A DNA stretch of 64,000 nt from Janthinobacterium sp. CG3 (GTDB lineage: Bacteria > Pseudomonadota > Gammaproteobacteria > Burkholderiales > Burkholderiaceae_D), in contig NZ_KB467824.1 of NCBI RefSeq assembly GCF_000344615.1, forward strand, positions 1,701,741 through 1,765,740. The letters are read 5' to 3'. Shown here one piece after another: positions 53,964-62,192 of the stretch; position 1 is the first letter of the stretch; the number at the start of each line of letters is the position of its first letter. The notes beneath the pieces are model-generated. The model did not search any database. It was not told the origin of the DNA and worked only from the letters and a program-made list of their open reading frames with translations. The position numbers and the translations under genes are program-made.

Positions 53964-55081
53964 GCCGGCCAGGCGAAGTTGCTCGGCACGTGGCGCTGGC
54001 GCAGCCGCATGAACGGCGTTTCGACCAGCCGGTATAGCAGCCAGCCGGCGGCGACGCTGGCCGCGGCCATCGCCAGCATGGCCGGCGCCGTGTCCGGCCC
54101 CATGCCCCATGCCATGCATACCGGTTTGAGCAGGATGCACAGTTGTTTGTGCGTCAGGTAGAGCGCGTACGACCACAGCGCCAGGCTGGCCGCGCCGGGC
54201 ACGCGGGTGCGCCGCAGCAGCGAGGCCGGGCTGAGCGCGGAGAGGATCAGCAGCGCGACGCTGGCCGCCAGCAGCGGGTAGCCGAACACGCTGACGGCGT
54301 AACCGTAGCGGTCGCCGAGGAACAGGTAGATGCTCAGCGCGGCGCAGCCCAGCCCCGCCAGCAGGCTGCGGTTGCCGTGCGCGGTGGCGCGCGCCCACGC
54401 CCGCGGATGGTGGTTTTTGAGCAGCGCCAGCGCGACGCCGGCCAGCAGTTCGTCGCAGCGGCACAGCGACGAGTAGTAGATGTATTTGTAGTAGGCCAGG
54501 CCGCCGCGCGCGTGGCCGACATAGTCGTCCCAGATGTAGGCGCGCAGCAGCATGCCGGCGGCGATGCCGGCCGCGAGCGCGCCCCAGGCCCACGCCAGCG
54601 AGCGGCGCCGCGCGGCGATCAGCAGCGCCAGCGCCGGCAGCAGCAGGTAGAACTGTTCCTCGACGCAGAGCGACCAGGCGTGCGAGAACACGGTGCCGGG
54701 GGTCAGGTTGATGTTCTGGGTGAAGCTCAGGTATTTCCACAGCGGCAGCATGGCGGCGTTGCCGCGCCACGCCGGCCAGCAGGCGTACAACGCCAGCACG
54801 ACGTAGAAGTTGGGCAGGGTGCGCAGCAGGCGCCGCGCGTAGAAGTTTTTCAGCGAGAAGGGCCGGCCGCTGCGCAGCGCGGCGACGATCTGGTTGCCGA
54901 TCAGGTAGCCGCTCAGGCCGAAGAACAGGTCGACGCCGATCCAGCCGGCCTCGCCGAGGAAGCCGAAGGCGCCGCCGTCGCTGACGAACAGCAGGTAGTG
55001 GTTCATGAAGACCAGGACGATGGCCAGCGCGCGCAGCGTGTCGAGGCCGTGGTTGCGGGCGGTGCCGGTGGCAGGTGTCAT
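53960..55081 (-). CDS. Acyltransferase family 3 (OafA/YrhL-type) membrane protein
   Basis: A 373-residue inner-membrane protein with about ten transmembrane helices. The family signatures are RNHGLDTLRALAIVLVFMNHYLLF, with the catalytic histidine region, and WIGVDLFFGLSGYLIGNQI, then KNFYARRLLRTLPNF. Members O-acylate sugars or cell-wall polymers. No SGNH domain follows. The ATG at 55081 gives the proper start; the in-frame upstream start adds 35 residues of non-conserved sequence. No partner polysaccharide genes are in view. Confidence 0.88.
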   Translation of the reverse strand: MTPATGTARNHGLDTLRALAIVLVFMNHYLLFVSDGGAFGFLGEAGWIGVDLFFGLSGYLIGNQIVAALRSGRPFSLKNFYARRLLRTLPNFYVVLALYACWPAWRGNAAMLPLWKYLSFTQNINLTPGTVFSHAWSLCVEEQFYLLLPALALLIAARRRSLAWAWGALAAGIAAGMLLRAYIWDDYVGHARGGLAYYKYIYYSSLCRCDELLAGVALALLKNHHPRAWARATAHGNRSLLAGLGCAALSIYLFLGDRYGYAVSVFGYPLLAASVALLILSALSPASLLRRTRVPGAASLALWSYALYLTHKQLCILLKPVCMAWGMGPDTAPAMLAMAAASVAAGWLLYRLVETPFMRLRQRHVPSNFAWPA

Positions 55082-55241
55082 GTTGAACGGGGCGTTGGCG
55101 CCAGCGGGACCGGGCGCCCGCTCGACGCAGGCCGATGATGCCACGACTGCGCGGCCTTGGCCAGATTTTTCATGCGCCGGGCGCAATCCCGCTAGAATGG
55201 GGGCGTGACCTTGTCCCCCATCGTTTCGGAGCCAGACCAGT

Positions 55242-56201
55242 ATGCCGGCGAGCAGCCCAGCGCATTTTACGTCGTTTAACTATACCGGCCAGCGCGCCGG
55301 GCCGCGCCTGATCGTTCTCGGCGCCGTGCACGGCAACGAGACTTGCGGCACCCGGGCCATCGGCCGGCTGATGGCGCAGCTCGACGGCGGCGCGCTGCGC
55401 GTCGCCGCCGGCAGCCTGACCCTGGTACCGGTCGCCAATCCCTTGGCGTACGCCAGGGGCGAGCGCGCCGGCGAACGCGATCTGAACCGCCATCTCTTCC
55501 CCCACGACGCGCCGGCCGATTTCGAGGACCGCGTCGCCAACTGGCTGTGCCCTTTGCTGGCGCGGCATGACGTGCTGCTCGATTTGCATTCGTTCCAGGC
55601 GCCCGGCGAGGCGTTCGCGCTGGTCGGGCCGCGCGACAACGGCGGGCCGTTGGAGCCGTTCGCGCAGCAGGCGGCCGAACGCACGCTGGCGCGCCGGCTC
55701 GGCGTGCGCCGCTTCGTCGACGGCTGGCTGGCCACCTACGCCATGGGCGTGCGGCGCCGTTCGGGCGCCGGCGTCGACGTCGCGCTGGCGCTGCGCTACG
55801 GCGTCGGCACCACCGAGTACATGCGGTCGAGCGGCGGCTACGCGATCACGCTGGAGTGCGGCCAGCACGCCGATCCGGCCGCGCCGCAGGTGGCTTACCG
55901 GGCGATCGTCAACGCCCTCGCCTTCCTCGGCCTGATTGAGGCGCCCGCGCCGGAGCCGGTCGGCGCCGCCGCGTTGGAGGCGCTGAGTATCGTCGCGGTG
56001 TACGACAAGGTTGACGCCGCCGATGCGTTTTGCCGCGACTGGCGCAGCTTCGACCGGCTGCGCCGGGGCGAGCCGATCGGCCGGCGCGCCGACGGCGCGC
56101 CCGTGCTGGCCGAGGCCGACGGCATGATGCTGTTTCCCGACGGCGCAGCGGCGCCCGGCGCCGAGTGGTTTTACTTCGCCCGCGCCAATCCGGCGTTTTA
56201 G
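55242..56201 (+). CDS. Succinylglutamate desuccinylase/aspartoacylase-type zinc deacylase
   Basis: A 319-residue M14-like metal-dependent amide hydrolase. Zinc ligands are H30 and E33 in GAVHGNET and H116 in LLDLHSF, with ITLECGQH as the later motif. It resembles the AspA/AstE branch but is not beside an arginine catabolic operon. The substrate is unknown, probably an N-acylated amino acid. GGAG upstream supports the start at 55242. Confidence 0.87.
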   Translation: MPASSPAHFTSFNYTGQRAGPRLIVLGAVHGNETCGTRAIGRLMAQLDGGALRVAAGSLTLVPVANPLAYARGERAGERDLNRHLFPHDAPADFEDRVANWLCPLLARHDVLLDLHSFQAPGEAFALVGPRDNGGPLEPFAQQAAERTLARRLGVRRFVDGWLATYAMGVRRRSGAGVDVALALRYGVGTTEYMRSSGGYAITLECGQHADPAAPQVAYRAIVNALAFLGLIEAPAPEPVGAAALEALSIVAVYDKVDAADAFCRDWRSFDRLRRGEPIGRRADGAPVLAEADGMMLFPDGAAAPGAEWFYFARANPAF

Positions 56202-56235
56202 CCGCGCCGGCGCGGGTCGATTGCGGCGCGCCGCC

Positions 56236-56862
56236 TCAGGGATACGGCGGCCGCGTCATCCTGAACAGCGACTCCGGCAGCACTTCGAAATAGTCGGCCG
56301 GGCCGCCGCCGCGCAGGATGTGGCCGGCGTTCGCGGTGTCGTAGACGCCGTCCCTGAGCAGCGCGCGGTCGATGTGGACGCCGACCACCTCGCCCAGCAC
56401 CAGCCAGGCGCCCAGTTCGGCGCCGGCGGCGTCTTTCAGGCGCACGATCTGGCTGCAGCGGCATTCGAACGACACCGGGCTGTGCGCCACCCGCGGCGCC
56501 TGGACGATGCGGCTGGCGGCCGGGGTCAGGCCGGCCAGCGCGAATTCGTCGACGTCGGCCGGCGCCGGCGCGCTGCTGAGGTTCATCGCCTCGGCCAGCG
56601 GCCGGGTCGCCAAGTTCCAGACGAATTCGCCGCTCTGTTCGACGTTGCGCAGGCTGTCCTTGCGGCCCAGGCTGCAGAATCCGACAATGGGCGGCGTGTA
56701 GTTGAAGGCGTTGAAGAAGCTGTACGGCGCCAGGTTGAGCACGCCGTCCGCCGCGCGCGAGGAGATCCAGCCGATCGGCCGCGGCCCGACGATGGCGTTG
56801 AACGGGTCGTGCGGTAGGCCGTGGCCCTTGGCCGGTTCGTAGAAATGTGAATCGTCTGTCAC
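56236..56862 (-). CDS. Flavin reductase-like FMN-binding protein
   Basis: A 208-residue split-barrel protein: FYEPAKGHGLPHDPFNAIVGPRPIGWISSRAADGVLNLAPYSFFNAFNYTPPIVGF is the signature of the FMN reductase-like family. It should bind FMN; the partner or substrate is unknown. It starts with GTG at 56862 with AGGGAG upstream; longer frames run into the pump gene. It is the third gene of a TetR/SMR/FMN operon, 35 bases after the pump gene. Confidence 0.88.
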   Translation of the reverse strand: MTDDSHFYEPAKGHGLPHDPFNAIVGPRPIGWISSRAADGVLNLAPYSFFNAFNYTPPIVGFCSLGRKDSLRNVEQSGEFVWNLATRPLAEAMNLSSAPAPADVDEFALAGLTPAASRIVQAPRVAHSPVSFECRCSQIVRLKDAAGAELGAWLVLGEVVGVHIDRALLRDGVYDTANAGHILRGGGPADYFEVLPESLFRMTRPPYP

Positions 56863-56897
56863 GCTGGCTCCCTGGTGCTGGAAAAATGGCGGTGGAC

Positions 56898-57251
56898 TCA
56901 GTGCCCGGCGGATGGCGAGAACAGGTTGATGACGACGACGCCGGCGATGATCAGGCCCATCCCGAGCATGGTCGGCAGGTCGAGCGCCTGCTTGAACCAG
57001 ATCCAGCCCACCGCCGAGATCAGGACGATGCCGGCGCCGGACCAGATCGCGTACACCATGCCGACCGGCAACACGCGTATCGTCAACGAGAGGCACCAGA
57101 ACGCCACCGCGTAACCGACAATGGTAAGCACACTTGGCAGCAGGCGGCTGAAGCCGTCGCTTGCCTTGAGCGCGCTGGTGGCGATGATTTCACCGACGAT
57201 GGCGATGGCCAGGTAGAGGTAGCTCAGGGTGGGGGTCAAGGTGGGGGTCAT
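56898..57251 (-). CDS. EmrE-type small multidrug resistance (SMR) transporter
   Basis: A 117-residue, four-helix proton antiporter. The membrane-embedded glutamate is in YLAIAIVGEIIATSALKASDGF, and MVYAIWSGAGIVLISAVGWIWFKQ is typical of the EmrE/Qac branch, which exports quaternary ammonium and cationic dyes, rather than the Gdx branch. Its ATG overlaps the repressor's stop (ATGA). Regulation by the upstream TetR gene is inferred from the operon. Confidence 0.9.
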   Translation of the reverse strand: MTPTLTPTLSYLYLAIAIVGEIIATSALKASDGFSRLLPSVLTIVGYAVAFWCLSLTIRVLPVGMVYAIWSGAGIVLISAVGWIWFKQALDLPTMLGMGLIIAGVVVINLFSPSAGH

Positions 57252-57838
57252 ACCGCGTCCTTTCTATGGGTCATGCGTTCGAGTTGTCGCAGGAGTTCGG
57301 CGCGCCGCGCCGCGGCGATGGCGTGGCAGCCCAGTACGTCGTTGAGCCACAAGCCGTCGGCGGCGAGCCGGCACAGCAGCAGCGTCGCGCGTTCCTGCTC
57401 GCTGTCGGCCCGCTCCTCCGGTAGCGCTTCCTGGATGGCGCTGCTCCAACGCGCCCGCAGCGCCGGGTCGGCCAGCATGAGGATCGTCAGCGCCCGCCAC
57501 GACGACTGTCCGTCGTGGTCCGCCATGTGCGCCGTGGCGCGCAGGTAGGCGCGGGTGACGCGGCCGTATGCCGACGCGCCAGCGTCGGCCTCGGCGGCCA
57601 TCTCGGCGGCCATGACCTCTTGCACATGTTGCTGGGACTGCTCGAACAGCGCGTCCAGCAAGGCCTGTTTACTGCGGAAATGGTGTTGCAGGCCGCCTTT
57701 GCTGACGCCGGCCAGCGCCGCGACGCCGTCCATGCTGACGCCCTGGGCGCCGTGTTCAAGCGCCAGGTGGGCGGCGGCCCGCAGCAACTGCTGGCGCAAC
57801 AGGTCGGGTTGTTTTTTGCGGCGGTGGGCGTCGGTCAT
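57248..57838 (-). CDS. TetR family repressor of the SMR operon
   Basis: A 196-residue regulator. The HTH is in GAQGVSMDGVAALAGVSKGGLQHHFRSKQALLDALFEQ (about residues 35-70). The C-terminal half is helical with the ligand pocket. Stop and start overlap with the SMR gene by four bases, a repressor-pump arrangement like QacR/QacA in logic. The first in-frame ATG (57838) is preferred over an upstream TTG at 57871. It is divergent from the solute-binding protein gene. Confidence 0.88.
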   Translation of the reverse strand: MTDAHRRKKQPDLLRQQLLRAAAHLALEHGAQGVSMDGVAALAGVSKGGLQHHFRSKQALLDALFEQSQQHVQEVMAAEMAAEADAGASAYGRVTRAYLRATAHMADHDGQSSWRALTILMLADPALRARWSSAIQEALPEERADSEQERATLLLCRLAADGLWLNDVLGCHAIAAARRAELLRQLERMTHRKDAV

Positions 57839-57938
57839 GCGTAAAGATACCATACAGACGGATTGTTTCAAAGCGGTGTTTGCCGGGGACCGTTGCCGCC
57901 CCCCCCATTGGCGACTGGCGCGACACGCCCGCGAGGGC

Positions 57939-57944
57939 TACAAT
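57939..57944 (+). promoter_or_regulatory. Candidate -10 of the solute-binding protein gene
   Basis: TACAAT lies about 19 bases before the ATG at 57963 and just ahead of the ribosome site CAGGAG. Confidence 0.45.
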
Positions 57945-57962
57945 TCGTTCTCAGGAGACAAC

Positions 57963-58733
57963 ATGAATAACTTGGGGAAACTAATGTTGGGGTCGGCGGC
58001 GCTGGTGGTCCAGCCCTGCCCGGCCGCCGCCGAGCAAGGACCGATACAGCTGCGCGTGCTGGCGCAGGAAAGCATTCCGCCGAAATGGGTGATACGCGGC
58101 GGGCGCATGGACGGCCTGTGTCCCGACATCCTGGCGGCGATTGAAAAGATCGAGCCGCGCGTGCGTTTCTCGGGCTACGCCGACTACCGCTCGCTGCCGG
58201 TCATCGAGCAATCGCTCAGCAGCGGCGCCGTCGGTGCCGCCTGCGCGCTGCTCGACACGCCGCGGCGCCAGCAGATCGCGCGCATCGTCGGCCAGCCGCT
58301 GTATTCGGTGCGGCACCGTCTGGCCGCAGCCAGCGCCGAGACGGCCATGCCGCGCAATTTCGACGAGCTGATCAAGCTCAAGCCGCTGATCGCCACGCCG
58401 CGCGGCGCCAGCTACTCCGAGCAGCTGCGCGTGATGGGGCTGGCGGTGGACGACAGCACCGGCGACAATATGGTGAACTTGAAGAAGGTCGCCGCTGGCC
58501 ACGGCCGCTTTTTCTACATGAACGAGCTGACCATGGGCTGGCTGCTGCAGTCGGACGAGGTGCGCGGCAAGGTGCGCATGTTGCCAGGGGTACTGAAGGA
58601 AGAGCCGATCTATTTCTGGATCAGCAAGAAGGCCGATCCGGCGGCGGCGGCCATCGTCGAGCGCGCGATTGACCGGTTGCATGCGAACGGCGAGATGGCG
58701 CGGATCTACAAGCGCTGGGCGGACGGCCGCTGA
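57963..58733 (+). CDS. Periplasmic solute-binding protein, family 3-like
   Basis: A 256-residue protein with a signal peptide (MNNLGKLMLGSAALVVQPCPAAAEQ) and a two-lobe family 3 solute-binding fold: LAQESIPPKWVIRGGRMDGLCPDILAAIEK, then GAACALLDTPRRQQ and GVLKEEPIYFWISKKADPAAAAIVERAIDRLHANGEMARIYKRW. No permease or ATPase gene is nearby, so it is an orphan, possibly a sensor ligand or a protein that feeds a distant ABC transporter. CAGGAG precedes the ATG. Confidence 0.87.
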   Translation: MNNLGKLMLGSAALVVQPCPAAAEQGPIQLRVLAQESIPPKWVIRGGRMDGLCPDILAAIEKIEPRVRFSGYADYRSLPVIEQSLSSGAVGAACALLDTPRRQQIARIVGQPLYSVRHRLAAASAETAMPRNFDELIKLKPLIATPRGASYSEQLRVMGLAVDDSTGDNMVNLKKVAAGHGRFFYMNELTMGWLLQSDEVRGKVRMLPGVLKEEPIYFWISKKADPAAAAIVERAIDRLHANGEMARIYKRWADGR

Positions 58734-58772
58734 ACTTCCTATATAAAGGGGCCGGGAACGCTCACGGCAAAC

Positions 58773-58795
58773 CGCAGGCAAAGAGCCGGGGTCAG
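58773..58795. repeat. Partial family B element
   Basis: GCAAAGAGCCGGGGTC recurs from the left arm region at 41470-41485. Only half of the palindrome is preserved. Confidence 0.4.
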
Positions 58796-58893
58796 CCCGC
58801 TGATACCGCTAAGTTACCGTGAAACGTTTCGTGTCGGAAGGGTATTAGCGCATACCCGCTCGTAAATTTTTCAGCGCATCGGCCCGCTTGCAG

Positions 58894-59214
58894 TTAATGC
58901 GGCGAGAGTATTTTCAGGCCGACGATGCCAGCGATGATGGCGGCGATGCACACCAGGCGCATCGCACCGGCCGGCTCGCCCAGCACCATGAAGCCGAAGA
59001 TGGCGGTGCCGACGGTGCCGATGCCGGTCCAGATCGCGTAGGCCGTGCCCAGAGGCAAGGTGCGCAGCGCCAGCCCCAACATGCCGACGCTCCCCCCCAT
59101 GGAGATGACGGTCAGCACCGACGGCCACAGTCGCGTAAAACCGACAGTGTATTTCAGGCCGATGGCCCAGCCGATTTCCAACAGTCCGGCTAAAAAAAGT
59201 ATTCCCCAGGTCAT
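58894..59214 (-). CDS. gdx: Guanidinium exporter, Gdx/SugE branch of SMR family
   Basis: A 106-residue four-helix SMR protein. It matches Gdx (SugE) along its length: [17 protein letters not shown] with the membrane glutamate, [23 protein letters not shown] with the Gdx-type PLGTAYAxWTGIG, and [14 protein letters not shown]. Gdx exports guanidinium in exchange for protons. The assignment is supported by a guanidine-II riboswitch 18 bases upstream. The start has GGGGGA six bases before ATG. Confidence 0.95.
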   Translation of the reverse strand: MTWGILFLAGLLEIGWAIGLKYTVGFTRLWPSVLTVISMGGSVGMLGLALRTLPLGTAYAIWTGIGTVGTAIFGFMVLGEPAGAMRLVCIAAIIAGIVGLKILSPH

Positions 59215-59231
59215 AGGATTCCCCCCGTTGC

Positions 59232-59280
59232 GGCAAGGTCGTCCCTACCCGGCTCCCGAATCAAGCGGGGTCGTCCCCAC
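59232..59280 (-). ncRNA. Guanidine-II (mini-ykkC) riboswitch
   Basis: On the minus strand two hairpins with ACGA tetraloops occur in tandem: GUGGGG-ACGA-CCCCGC (59280-59265) and GGUAGGG-ACGA-CCUUGCC (59249-59232), joined by a 15-base linker. ACGR-loop pairs define the guanidine-II class. The second hairpin ends six bases before the G-rich ribosome binding site of gdx, consistent with translational control in which guanidine binding joins the loops and frees the site. Confidence 0.92.
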
Positions 59281-59298
59281 AGGAGCAAAAGAAACCCT

Positions 59299-59304
59299 AG
59301 TATA
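59299..59304 (-). promoter_or_regulatory. Extended -10 for the gdx transcript
   Basis: TGATATACT on the minus strand gives a TGn-TATACT element 19 bases before the first riboswitch hairpin. Confidence 0.5.
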
Positions 59305-59515
59305 TCATTGGCAATACATTGCCGCCGGCACCGGGGCTTCTTGCCAACGCCCACCGTAGGCGATCATTGGCACGCTCGCACTTATTTTCATCAGGGCATC
59401 GATACCTCGCGCTGGCATTGCACCGCCTGGACTGACGGCCCGTCCAGCCACGGGCGGCCGCGCGGCCGCCCCGCCCTCCCCGCGTTTTTTACACCCGCCA
59501 GCAGGCTTTTGATTT

Positions 59516-59535
59516 ATATCGTAATATGGCGATAT
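59516..59535. promoter_or_regulatory. ArsR-type operator candidate
   Basis: ATATCG-N8-CGATAT is a perfect six-base inverted repeat, 71 bases before the ArsR family gene, in an AT-rich patch that also contains TAATAT as a possible -10. The form resembles operators of ArsR/SmtB regulators. Confidence 0.6.
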
Positions 59536-59605
59536 TGAAATTCGAAACACCCGATATACACATCGTCGAACGACGAAGTAAGACCGTCACACAGCGGAGT
59601 ACAAG

Positions 59606-59902
59606 ATGGAAATCGATGCAATTCACAAAGCCCTGGCCAATCCGGTGCGGCGCAACATCCTGCAATGGCTCAAGGAGCCGGAGCTGAATTTTGCCGAGCA
59701 GGAGCATCCGCTGGAGTTCGGTGTGTGTGCCGGCCTGCTCGACAAGCGCGTCGGTTTGTCGCAATCGACCGTGTCGGCGCATCTGGCGACCTTGCAAAAG
59801 GCCGGCTTGGTGACATCGCGCAAGGTCGGGCAATGGAGTTTTTTCAAACGCAACGAGGAGACCATCCAGGCCTTTCTCGAACACATGAACAACGGGCTAT
59901 AA
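59606..59902 (+). CDS. ArsR family HTH transcriptional regulator
   Basis: A 98-residue winged-helix regulator. The fold begins IHKALANPVRRNILQWLKEPE and the recognition helix is in DKRVGLSQSTVSAHLATLQKAGLVTSRKVGQWSFFKRNEE. One cysteine (GVCAGLL, about residue 42) is the only one and could be a redox or thiol switch; the metal-binding ELCVC motif of arsenic sensors is absent. GGAGT is upstream. It precedes nemA by 45 bases, so it probably represses its own operon, responding to an electrophile. Confidence 0.9.
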   Translation: MEIDAIHKALANPVRRNILQWLKEPELNFAEQEHPLEFGVCAGLLDKRVGLSQSTVSAHLATLQKAGLVTSRKVGQWSFFKRNEETIQAFLEHMNNGL

Positions 59903-59947
59903 GCAGTCTCACAGCGTCCACCGTGGCGCATCTCACAAGGAAGCACA

Positions 59948-61003
59948 ATGGCAAACTTATTCGATCCGATCACCGTCGGCGACCTGCAATTAAGAAACCG
60001 CATCATTATGGCGCCACTGACCCGTTCCCGCGCCACCGGCGGCGCCCGCGTGCCCAACGCGCTGATGGCGCAATATTACCGCCAGCGCGCCTCCGCCGGC
60101 CTGATCCTGAGCGAAGCGACCTCGGTCACGCCGCAGGGCGTCGGCTACGCCGACACGCCGGGCATCTGGTCCGATGAACAGGTCGAAGGCTGGAAACTGG
60201 TGACCGAGGCGGTGCACGCCGAGGGCGGCCGCATTTTCCTGCAACTCTGGCACGTCGGCCGCGTCTCCGATCCGGTCTTCCTCGACGGCGCCCTGCCGGT
60301 GGCGCCCAGCGCGATCGGCCCGCGCGGCCACGTCAGCCTGGTGCGTCCGCAGCGCGAATACGTGACCCCGCGCGCGCTGGCGACGGACGAGCTGCCGGGC
60401 ATTGTCGCGGCCTACCGCAAGGGCGCGGAGAACGCCAAGAAAGCCGGTTTCGACGGCGTTGAGGTGCACGGCGCCAACGGCTACCTGCTCGACCAGTTCC
60501 TGCAGGACAGCACCAACCGGCGCGAGGACGCCTACGGCGGCTCGATTGAAAATCGGGCGCGCCTGATGCTCGAAGTGACCGACGCCTGCGTCGACGTGTG
60601 GGGCGCCGCGCGCGTGGGCATGCACCTGGCGCCCCGGCGCGACGCGCACGACATGGGCGACTCCGACCCGCTGGCCACCTTCGGCTACGTGGCGCGCGAG
60701 CTGGGCAAGCGCGGCATCGCCTTCATCTGCGCGCGCGAAGCGGTAGGAGAGAACCGCCTCGGCCCCTTGCTGAAGAGGGAGTTCGGCGGCGTCTACATCG
60801 CGAATGAAAAGATGGACAAGCGCACCGCCCAGCAGGTGCTGGCGGCCGGCGAGGCGGACGCGGTGGCGTTCGGCCAGTTGTTCATCGCCAATCCGGACCT
60901 GCCGCGCCGGCTGGAAACGGACGCGCCGTTGAACCAGCCGAATCCGGCCACGTTTTACCATGCGAGCGCCGAGGGCTACACCGACTACCCGGCGCTGGCG
61001 TAA
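59948..61003 (+). CDS. nemA: Alkene reductase, old yellow enzyme family
   Basis: A 351-residue FMN-dependent NAD(P)H oxidoreductase reducing activated alkenes and nitro compounds. Typical features are RIIMAPLTRSRA near the start, LILSEATSV, FLQLWHVGRVSDP, VEVHGANGYLLDQFLQDSTNRREDAYGGSIENRARL and the C-terminal AFGQLFIANPDLPRRL. The substrate-binding HxxN pair is in VHGANGY. NemA in E. coli reduces N-ethylmaleimide under NemR; here the neighbour is an ArsR regulator. AAGGAAG is upstream. A clear terminator follows. Confidence 0.95.
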   Translation: MANLFDPITVGDLQLRNRIIMAPLTRSRATGGARVPNALMAQYYRQRASAGLILSEATSVTPQGVGYADTPGIWSDEQVEGWKLVTEAVHAEGGRIFLQLWHVGRVSDPVFLDGALPVAPSAIGPRGHVSLVRPQREYVTPRALATDELPGIVAAYRKGAENAKKAGFDGVEVHGANGYLLDQFLQDSTNRREDAYGGSIENRARLMLEVTDACVDVWGAARVGMHLAPRRDAHDMGDSDPLATFGYVARELGKRGIAFICAREAVGENRLGPLLKREFGGVYIANEKMDKRTAQQVLAAGEADAVAFGQLFIANPDLPRRLETDAPLNQPNPATFYHASAEGYTDYPALA

Positions 61004-61028
61004 GCGCCTGTCGCAGTAAGGTATTAAC

Positions 61029-61053
61029 AAGGCCGCGTCATGCGGCCTTTTTT
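61029..61053 (+). terminator. Rho-independent terminator of nemA
   Basis: AAGGCCGC and GCGGCCTT pair around GTCAT, followed by a run of T residues, 25 bases after the nemA stop. Confidence 0.9.
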
Positions 61054-61084
61054 ACGCTGCCTGGCGGCGCCTTGACCGCCCCGA

Positions 61085-62065
61085 TCAGCGCAGCTGGGTA
61101 TAGTTGACCGGCACCCAGCGGTAGGCCTGGCCCTGCGCGCGCACATGCCCCATGCCAGGGAACGGCAGGTGGCTGGCCCCCAGCAGAAAGCCCGCCTTGG
61201 CCGCGTCGGCGAAGGCTTTCTTGCGCTCGGCCCCGGCGGCCTTGCCGTCGCCGTCGAAGGCGATGGTGACCTCGGGGTGGTCGAACTGCACCGCGCCCAC
61301 GTGGATCAGGTCGCCGATCAACAGCAACTTCCGGCCTTTGCTTTCAACCACGTAACTAGTGTGCCCGGCGGTGTGGCCCTTGCTGGCATACGAGCGCACG
61401 CCAGGAGCCAGCTCGACATTGCCTTCGAAGGATTGGTACTTGCCGGCCTTGACGTAGGGTCCGACCGACGCCTGCGCGCCGACGAAGTAGCTTTTGGTAT
61501 CGGCGCCGGCCTTGGACAGATTCTCCGGGCTGAGCCAGTAGTCGGACTCGTGCTTGTCGGCGCGCACGACGGCGTTTGGAAACGCCAGTTGTTCGCCGGC
61601 GGCCAAGCCGCCGACATGGTCGGGATGCATATGGGTGAGGTAGATTTCGTCGACTTGCTCGGGCTGGTAGCCGGACGCCTTCAAATTGGCCAGCAACTTG
61701 CCCAGCGTCGGGCCGAACAGGCCGCCGGCGCCGCCGTCGATGAGCACCAGCTTGCTGCCGGTGTTGACCAGATAGGCGTTGACCGAGGTTTCCAGCGGGC
61801 TGCTCAGGAACGCCTGCGCCAGCGCCTGGTCGACCTTCGCCGGCGTGGTACGGGTCAGCAACTTGTTGACCGGCAGTTCGACGGTGCCGTCGCTGAGCGC
61901 GGTGACTTCGAAGTCGCCCAGCATTATGCGGAAATAGCCGGGCGCCGAGGTCTTGGCCATCGGCGCGGCGGCGTACGCCGGCGCCGCGGCCATGGTGGCC
62001 GTGGTGGCCACGGCGGCGGCAAAAAAGGCGGCGGTGCGCGCCGACCGGTACAGGGGTTCGTTCAT
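61085..62065 (-). CDS. Exported MBL-fold metallo-hydrolase
   Basis: A 326-residue periplasmic or secreted metallo-beta-lactamase-fold protein. A signal peptide (AAFFAAAVATTATMAAAPAYA) is followed by the metal-binding HxHxDH motif in YLTHMHPDHVGGLAAG. Further metal ligands are in SKGHTAGHTSYVV and LIGDLIHVGAVQ, and the last in LGASHLPFPGMGHV. It resembles quorum-quenching lactonases and YvrE/MBL hydrolases; the substrate is unknown. The start has AAGGAAA upstream. There is no beta-lactamase-specific signature. Confidence 0.87.
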   Translation of the reverse strand: MNEPLYRSARTAAFFAAAVATTATMAAAPAYAAAPMAKTSAPGYFRIMLGDFEVTALSDGTVELPVNKLLTRTTPAKVDQALAQAFLSSPLETSVNAYLVNTGSKLVLIDGGAGGLFGPTLGKLLANLKASGYQPEQVDEIYLTHMHPDHVGGLAAGEQLAFPNAVVRADKHESDYWLSPENLSKAGADTKSYFVGAQASVGPYVKAGKYQSFEGNVELAPGVRSYASKGHTAGHTSYVVESKGRKLLLIGDLIHVGAVQFDHPEVTIAFDGDGKAAGAERKKAFADAAKAGFLLGASHLPFPGMGHVRAQGQAYRWVPVNYTQLR

Positions 62066-62192
62066 TGTTTTCCTTATCAAAATTACTGGACAATTCCACA
62101 CTATATCGCTGAATGCGCGGCAACGCGGCGCCGCCATGCTGTGCGTGGAAAGGGACAAGGAAGCCGGGCCGGCGGCGGCGCCCGCCAGCGCC

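Larger units (their letters stand above)
59215..59605. other. Regulatory intergenic region, gdx to arsR-like gene
   Basis: This 391-base region has no other gene. It holds the guanidine-II riboswitch and promoter for gdx, a GC-rich hairpin at about 59454-59473 with TTTTTT at 59485-59490, and the inverted repeat for the ArsR-type regulator at 59516-59535. Confidence 0.55.

Noticed and set aside
61085..62065. Calling the MBL-fold protein a class B beta-lactamase
   Set aside because: It has the general HxHxDH metal motif but no class B beta-lactamase-specific residues; the fold covers many hydrolases.
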